19,073 nt of DNA from Candidatus Methanomethylophilaceae archaeon (lineage in GTDB: Archaea; Thermoplasmatota; Thermoplasmata; Methanomassiliicoccales; Methanomethylophilaceae), in assembly GCA_017395275.1 (NCBI GenBank), contig JAFPVN010000277.1, positions 1-19,073 on the forward strand, read 5' to 3'. The position numbers and the translations under genes are program-made. Shown piece by piece: positions 14,608 through 19,073 of this stretch. The notes under the pieces are model-generated. The model saw nothing but the letters and a program-made list of their open reading frames with translations, was not told the origin of the DNA and searched no databases. Numbering within the stretch: the first letter of the stretch is position 1; the number at the start of each line of letters is the position of its first letter.

Positions 14608-14778
14608 TCAGGCCTCCTTGGAAAGCGCTGCGACCGGGCAGAGCTTGATGCATCTCCCGCAGCCGTTGCAGAGATCGTTGTCGAACTCGAGGATGTAGTC
14701 GTTGAGGTAGATTGCGTTCTGCGGGCAGGAGCCTACGCATCCGCCGCAGTGCAGACATCTGTTGTAGTTGACCTTCAT
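14608..14778 (-). CDS. Small 2[4Fe-4S] ferredoxin
   Basis: This 56-residue protein is a bacterial-type ferredoxin with two cluster motifs: CLHCGGCVGSCP (C8, C11, C14, C18) and CNGCGRCIKLCP (C37, C40, C43, C47). All eight cysteines are present and the two halves are pseudo-symmetric. It has no extra domain. The ATG at 14778 is preceded by GAGAGGCG as ribosome binding site. It lies 15 bases after the Tes-like gene and two bases before the reductase gene, so it is co-transcribed with two redox enzymes of membrane lipid synthesis. It most likely carries electrons to one or both. That partner assignment is inference from position. Confidence 0.93.
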   Translation of the reverse strand: MKVNYNRCLHCGGCVGSCPQNAIYLNDYILEFDNDLCNGCGRCIKLCPVAALSKEA

Positions 14779-14793
14779 GTTATCGCCTCTCTC

Positions 14794-16404
14794 TTACTGA
14801 TCGGGTTTCTGGTCCTCGGGGACGATGAGAGCGTCCTCCAGGTCCTTTGCCTCCTTCTTGTGCTGGGCCTTCCACTCGTCGAGCGGGATGGAGTACTTGG
14901 ACTCGATCTCCTTGCGGTACTCGGGTCCGGAGTTGTAGGCACAGAAGGGTATGACGCGCATGTCGGGCGTCGCATAGTGGATTCCGCAATGCGACACCCT
15001 TCCGATGTCGTAATTGTAGGAATCCTGGAAGTGCATCCCTCCGATGAACATCATCTTCCAGGAGAACTTGGCGAGGGTCTCCTTGGAGTCGTCCAGGAAC
15101 AGGGATTTCAGGAGCTTCATCAGGTCGTCCTTGGTCATCCCTTCGGGGAGCTCGGACTCGATGATGCAGTTCTCGAAGATCTTGATGGCCTTGATGGCGG
15201 TGAGCTTCTTGGTGAACTTGAACCTCTTCTTCTCCACCTTCTTCGTGAGCTCTTCGATTCCGGCCATGAACTTGTGGACGTCGATGAAGCGGGTGATGGG
15301 CGTGACCTTGCCGTCGTCGCCCTTGTAGAGGTACGTGGCAATTCCGCAGTGGGGGTGAACGGTGAACGTCACCTTGTTCTTGCCCATGACCTGGGACGCG
15401 AAGTTGGACACTGCAGCGACCGAGGGAACTCCGAACCAGTCCTCGTCCCTGGTCCATCCGGTCTGCTCGTTGAATCCCTTGACCAGGTCGGGGATGGTGA
15501 ACCTTCCCCTCTCCAGCTCCTCGGCGGTAATCCTTCCGGTGAACGCCACGGGCTGGAAGTTGACTCCCCTGACGATGTCGGAGTTCTCGAACGCGAACTT
15601 CACGATGTCTCCGAGCTGCTTGTCGTTCATTCCCTTGACGACGGTCGGCACGAGCACGACCGAGGGATGCTTGGGCAGGGACCTGAGGTTCTCGAGGACC
15701 TGCTTCTTGACGTGGAACATCTTCCTTGCCCTTGCCTGGATGTAGACGTCGTCGGTGACTCCGTCGAAGGACAGGTAGATGGTGTGGAGGTGGGCCTCGA
15801 CGGCCTTCTTGCAGAACTCGATGTCCCTGAAGGACAGACCGTTGCTCGCCACCTGTATCTGGGAGAACCCGAGCTCCTTGGCCTTCTTGATGATGTCGAA
15901 GAACCTGGGGTGGATGGTGGGCTCCCCTCCGGAGAACTGGACCGCGGGGCACTTTGTGGGCTTCTGCGACCTGAGCATCTCCAGCATCTTGACGATGGTC
16001 TCGTAGTCGGGCTCGTAGACGTATCCCGAGGAGTTGGCCTCCGCGAAGCATATCGGACAGGTCATGTTGCACCTGTTGGTCAGGTCCACGTTCGCCAGGA
16101 TGGTGGATGTGTTGAGCTTGACGTCCCTGTCGCCGATCTTGATGGTGACGTCCTTCGCGGGATCCGAGGGATCCTCGATACCGATTCCGTCGACCGCGTA
16201 CTCCTCAGCCTTGAGGTACATAGCGGTGTCGGACCAGATCAGACTGTCGAACTCTCCGTGCTCCGGACAGGTCTTCTTTGCGTAGACCTTCCCGTCCTTG
16301 TCGTAGTACTCGGCCTCGATGACCTTTCCGCATTCTGGGCAGATGGAATCCACCTTCTTGGGGAGTCCTTTCTGCAGACCGTAGGTTTTGACTGTTCCAG
16401 ACAT
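14794..16404 (-). CDS. tes: Radical SAM enzyme, tetraether lipid synthase (Tes/MJ0619)-like
   Basis: This 536-residue protein has the architecture of the Tes/MJ0619 group. An N-terminal rubredoxin-like cysteine region is seen at CPECG (C22, C25) and TCPEHGEF (C46). The radical SAM motif CNMTCPICF (C112, C116, C119) is in NRCNMTCPICFAEAN, followed by the SAM-binding QFSGGEPTIHP (156-166) and LSFDGVTDDVY (211-221). Later cysteines suited to auxiliary clusters are C353, C413, C473 (SHCGIHY) and C488 (PFCAYN). Known Tes joins the phytanyl chain ends of two diether lipids by carbon-carbon bonds to give tetraethers. Assignment to Tes rather than a paralogue rests on this pattern plus the neighbouring geranylgeranyl reductase. 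It heads the operon, with a TATA box and AGGTAGGG upstream of the ATG. Confidence 0.83.
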   Translation of the reverse strand: MSGTVKTYGLQKGLPKKVDSICPECGKVIEAEYYDKDGKVYAKKTCPEHGEFDSLIWSDTAMYLKAEEYAVDGIGIEDPSDPAKDVTIKIGDRDVKLNTSTILANVDLTNRCNMTCPICFAEANSSGYVYEPDYETIVKMLEMLRSQKPTKCPAVQFSGGEPTIHPRFFDIIKKAKELGFSQIQVASNGLSFRDIEFCKKAVEAHLHTIYLSFDGVTDDVYIQARARKMFHVKKQVLENLRSLPKHPSVVLVPTVVKGMNDKQLGDIVKFAFENSDIVRGVNFQPVAFTGRITAEELERGRFTIPDLVKGFNEQTGWTRDEDWFGVPSVAAVSNFASQVMGKNKVTFTVHPHCGIATYLYKGDDGKVTPITRFIDVHKFMAGIEELTKKVEKKRFKFTKKLTAIKAIKIFENCIIESELPEGMTKDDLMKLLKSLFLDDSKETLAKFSWKMMFIGGMHFQDSYNYDIGRVSHCGIHYATPDMRVIPFCAYNSGPEYRKEIESKYSIPLDEWKAQHKKEAKDLEDALIVPEDQKPDQ

Positions 16405-16440
16405 TTCTTACCCTACCTATGTTACGCCATAAGGTCGCAC

Positions 16441-16451
16441 ATAATATAATG
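16441..16451 (-). promoter_or_regulatory. TATA box for the tes-ferredoxin-reductase operon
   Basis: The minus strand reads CCATTATATTATG, an AT island centred near 16445. It predicts transcription from about 16418 and a leader of some 14 bases carrying AGGTAGGG before the ATG at 16404. Confidence 0.55.
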
Positions 16452-16490
16452 GTTTGCGGGCGTGCACGTGCGACTGTACGTACGTCCTAG

Positions 16491-16514
16491 ATGCTAACTC
16501 GCTAACTGTAGCAT
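16491..16514. promoter_or_regulatory. Inverted and direct repeats in the divergent promoter region
   Basis: ATGCTA (16491-16496) and TAGCAT (16509-16514) form an inverted repeat with a 12-base spacer. GCTAACT occurs twice within it (16493-16499, 16501-16507). It ends five bases before the TATA box of the plus-strand gene, a typical place for a regulator to bind. Function is not shown by the sequence. Confidence 0.35.
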
Positions 16515-16518
16515 GCCC

Positions 16519-16527
16519 CTTATAACC
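16519..16527 (+). promoter_or_regulatory. TATA box for the large surface protein, leaderless
   Basis: CTTATAACC is centred about 27 bases before the ATG at 16551, and no Shine-Dalgarno motif lies between. This fits a leaderless transcript. Confidence 0.5.
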
Positions 16528-16550
16528 TCCGCGGAACCGACTCCCTACGC

Positions 16551-19073
16551 ATGAAGAGGACAGCATGCCGTAAGGACTCGGGCAGGAAGGGTCAGATGCC
16601 CATGGCCCTCATCGCCGTCGCCCTGCTGATAGCGGGCGCGTTCTACGCGGTGATATGCGCCGGGATCGAGCGCGGCACGGACAATGCGGATTCGGCGAAC
16701 GTCGAATTCGGGACGGTCGACGACGCCATAGAGCGTGCGGAGATCACCATAGAATCGGAACTGGGCAGGATAATAACCACGATCAGCGGGGCGTCGTACG
16801 GGACGCTCATGGACCGTTCATCGGTCTTCGGGACGCTGTCCGAGGAGATGCTCGGCCAGCGCTTCCCAAACACCTGCAGGGGGGTCACGACGGAGATCGA
16901 GGACCATTCCCTCAGGCTCGGACTGCAGAACATGAGGATCGGGGACTCCGGGATAGGCAAGGGCACCACCAGGGCATCCTACCTCTCGGCGACGGGTACC
17001 GTCGACCTCCTCATAACGTCCGAGAGCAGTGTGACCAGGAAGACCCTCAGCATAGAGTCCGACGCGACGTCCGCACTTCCCCTTGTAGCGGAGGCGTCCA
17101 CCGTGTTCGAGCTCTCCACGAAAGGAGGATCGTCGGCAATGACCCAGATGGTTGAATACCAGCTCAACGCCCTCGCATCCACCAGGGTCCTGAACGGCTA
17201 CGGCCTGAAGTCCTCGGCAGGGGAGTTCGGGACATCCTCCATCATTACGCAGGACGACGTCCTCAGGGCGGTCAGGAACGCGATGAACATCCTGGAGGCC
17301 ATGTGCTTCAGGGACTGCCCCGACGGCGAGCTCCTGGTCCACGTCTGCGCTGACCTGGGCGAGATGATCGCCCTCCAGGACGGCTGTCTGACCATAGACC
17401 TGGGGGCGCTGTTCTCCCAGTCGGTGATGGAGAGGGTGGACGAGTACGCGCTCCAGTGGATGGAGTACATCGGCCTGGACATCATCCTTGACCTTACGGA
17501 CATGGCGGTGGATGCCCTGCACAACGTCTTCAGCTACGTCTCCAAATGGGTCCACTACGACCTGGACAAGAAGGAGATAGTCAACTACATCAAGAAGAGG
17601 ATGTCCGAGATCGGATACGCACAGGAAGATTACAGATGGTTCTGTTCCGGCGAGATGACGCTGGTCGTCGAACCCATCCCCGTCACCGTCCAGAAGGACG
17701 ATGACACGATCACCCTCTACACAGAGAGGGTGGAAGGGAGCGGGAGCCTTCCAGCGGTGGACATTCTTGATTGGGACGGATGGGAGGACTTCATGTACAA
17801 TTACCGCAACAACACCAACCAGTTCAGGGAGAGCATCCTCGCCGCACTGAAGACAGCGGCCCTCAAAGCCTGCAGCGGCTCAGTCGTGAGGATACCTGTG
17901 GACAGGTTCGACAGGACGAGCTTCACCCAGGAATTCGTATCCGTCATCCAGTCGGCCATCGGCGGAAGCCTGGACCGCTTCATAGACGACTCCGTGAGGA
18001 CGGTCAGGGACTGCAGGGTATCCGACCCATTGATGGCGGAGGCGTACAGGGCGATATGCGAGAATGCATACGACATCTTCGACATGGACATGTTCGAGGA
18101 GATGAAGGACAAGTTGTCCACCATGCTGGCGTACGGCATCCGCTGTATTGACGAGAGGACCATCCAGGAGATCAGGGACCGGCTGGACTTCAGCGGGTTC
18201 GAGGACACTTACAGACAGAATGTGAACGGGTACCTCGATCATCTGCGCATATTCCTGGAGGCAACGAAGGACAACAGGCTCGCGAACGGTCTGGCGAACA
18301 CCGCGGCATCGTTCCTCAGGGGCCTCCATCTGGAGGACAGGGTGAGGGGCATAGCGGTGGACCTCGCCCGCGAGATCTCGCAGGCCCTCGAGGTCAGCCC
18401 GTACAGCACCGTCCCCGAACTGCCGGGATCCACGTGCTTCGCACTGACCGATGATAGAGGCGTCCTCCACACGGAGAGGCTCACGGTCAGGGACGACTCG
18501 CATCTGAACGTGTCGGTGACGGACCCCGTTCACAACCGCGGGCGCAACACCCACTACATCGGGATATTCGAGAACAGGATCGCGAAGTACTCCTCTGTAT
18601 TCACGATCGGAATCTCCGGCACGATAGACTATACCGTGTCCTCCTCCAACCCCGTATACGAGAAGCTGGCACTATCGGATTGCACCTACTCCGGGACGGT
18701 GGAGGTGGATGCCTCCTTCGACATAGCCTGCATGAGCGGATGGGCGCTCGCGGGCGTTCAGTACGACAAGAGCAACACGCTCGCCGGGGACCTGTGCGAA
18801 ACTGTGAAGCTGCTGGTGATGAAGATGATCGACAGGCTGTTCGGTCCGATAGAGACGGTGATGAAGGGACTGGAGATGATCAAGAACGCCTGCACCACGG
18901 TGATGATCGAGTACGGGAACCTCATGGGCGAGCTGATGGAGACGATCTACGGCGCGATCTCGGTCCCGCTGGAGATGCTGCAGACCCTCCTGAACGATGC
19001 GCTCCAGGACATCTTCGAGGGCATCGGCATCGAGGACATATGCATCATGCTCGGATCGCAATCCATTACCCTG
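16551..19073 (+). CDS. Very large membrane-anchored, pilin-like surface protein (3' end outside window)
   Basis: The frame is open for 841 codons to the window edge, so the protein is incomplete at its C-terminus. The N-terminus, RKGQMPMALIAVALLIAG, has a basic stretch, a KGQ that resembles the class III (prepilin) cleavage site, and one hydrophobic helix (about residues 17-36). The rest is predicted outside the membrane. Residues 45-600 look mostly helical (DDAIERAEITIESELGRI, ITQDDVLRAVRNAMNILE). Residues about 615-740 look beta-rich, with repeated Cys and Thr/Ser strands. From about 745 it becomes helical again (KLLVMKMIDRLFGPIETV). The layout recalls large single-anchor proteins seen beside type IV pilus or secretion genes in haloarchaea, but I cannot name a family with certainty. 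The ATG at 16551 follows a TATA box by 27 bases. Confidence 0.8.
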   Translation, partial: MKRTACRKDSGRKGQMPMALIAVALLIAGAFYAVICAGIERGTDNADSANVEFGTVDDAIERAEITIESELGRIITTISGASYGTLMDRSSVFGTLSEEMLGQRFPNTCRGVTTEIEDHSLRLGLQNMRIGDSGIGKGTTRASYLSATGTVDLLITSESSVTRKTLSIESDATSALPLVAEASTVFELSTKGGSSAMTQMVEYQLNALASTRVLNGYGLKSSAGEFGTSSIITQDDVLRAVRNAMNILEAMCFRDCPDGELLVHVCADLGEMIALQDGCLTIDLGALFSQSVMERVDEYALQWMEYIGLDIILDLTDMAVDALHNVFSYVSKWVHYDLDKKEIVNYIKKRMSEIGYAQEDYRWFCSGEMTLVVEPIPVTVQKDDDTITLYTERVEGSGSLPAVDILDWDGWEDFMYNYRNNTNQFRESILAALKTAALKACSGSVVRIPVDRFDRTSFTQEFVSVIQSAIGGSLDRFIDDSVRTVRDCRVSDPLMAEAYRAICENAYDIFDMDMFEEMKDKLSTMLAYGIRCIDERTIQEIRDRLDFSGFEDTYRQNVNGYLDHLRIFLEATKDNRLANGLANTAASFLRGLHLEDRVRGIAVDLAREISQALEVSPYSTVPELPGSTCFALTDDRGVLHTERLTVRDDSHLNVSVTDPVHNRGRNTHYIGIFENRIAKYSSVFTIGISGTIDYTVSSSNPVYEKLALSDCTYSGTVEVDASFDIACMSGWALAGVQYDKSNTLAGDLCETVKLLVMKMIDRLFGPIETVMKGLEMIKNACTTVMIEYGNLMGELMETIYGAISVPLEMLQTLLNDALQDIFEGIGIEDICIMLGSQSITL

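Noticed and set aside
13370..14698. A 442-codon plus-strand frame opposite the reductase
   Set aside because: Antisense shadow of a gene with clear FAD-binding motifs.
14608..14758. An N-terminal extension of the reductase into the ferredoxin region
   Set aside because: The extension is arginine-rich out-of-frame ferredoxin sequence. AGGAGG and the family N-terminus place the start at 14605.
14749..16449. A 566-codon open frame antisense to the Tes-like gene
   Set aside because: It is rich in D, V, G and L with no recognisable motif, as expected when the opposite strand of a GC-rich gene is read. The minus strand carries complete radical SAM motifs.

Overview
The window reads as archaeal chromosome, most likely a methanogen of the Thermoplasmata, possibly Methanomassiliicoccales. 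That placement is inferred from gene content. Supporting genes are ribosomal protein L10e, the RNase P subunit Rnp4, diphthamide synthase Dph2, mevalonate kinase, a geranylgeranyl reductase, a tetraether-lipid-synthase-type radical SAM enzyme, and an MtxX-type methanogen marker protein. Coding DNA is GC-rich, while promoters are short AT-rich islands with TATA boxes. Several starts lie about 25 bases after a TATA box, which suggests leaderless mRNAs. Genes are tightly packed with many ATGA/GTGA overlaps. I see no rRNA, tRNA, CRISPR array or insertion sequence.

Layout. Positions 1-248 are non-coding, with an AT-rich 9-bp tandem repeat. At 249-659 (-) is a VOC-fold protein, divergent from an Mrp/NBP35 Fe-S carrier ATPase plus a NifX/NifB-like protein (757-1919, +). 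A minus-strand operon follows: L10e (4758) > Dph2 > Fe-S flavoprotein > MtxX (ending at 1921). The flavoprotein has no usual start codon where its fold begins. At 4959-5975 (+) is an unrecognised two-part protein. Next come rnp4, a YhbY/CRM protein and a bacterial-type serS (6026-7914, +), closed by a strong hairpin. A 14-helix drug-exporter-like MFS protein (8014-9441, +) abuts a convergent YfbR-like HD-domain protein (-).

The right half is largely lipid-related. A plus-strand operon (10698-13342) holds an aminotransferase, an unknown 178-residue protein and mevalonate kinase. It converges on a minus-strand operon (16404-13412) holding a Tes-like radical SAM enzyme, a 56-residue 2[4Fe-4S] ferredoxin and a geranylgeranyl reductase, with two hairpins between them. 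Mevalonate kinase feeds isoprenoid synthesis, the reductase saturates the chains, and Tes joins chain ends into tetraethers. The ferredoxin may supply electrons to both redox enzymes. Divergent from this operon, a very long membrane-anchored, pilin-like surface protein starts at 16551 and runs off the window end.

The best leads are the Tes-ferredoxin-reductase module, the startless flavoprotein, the unknown proteins at 4959 and 11838, and the giant surface protein.
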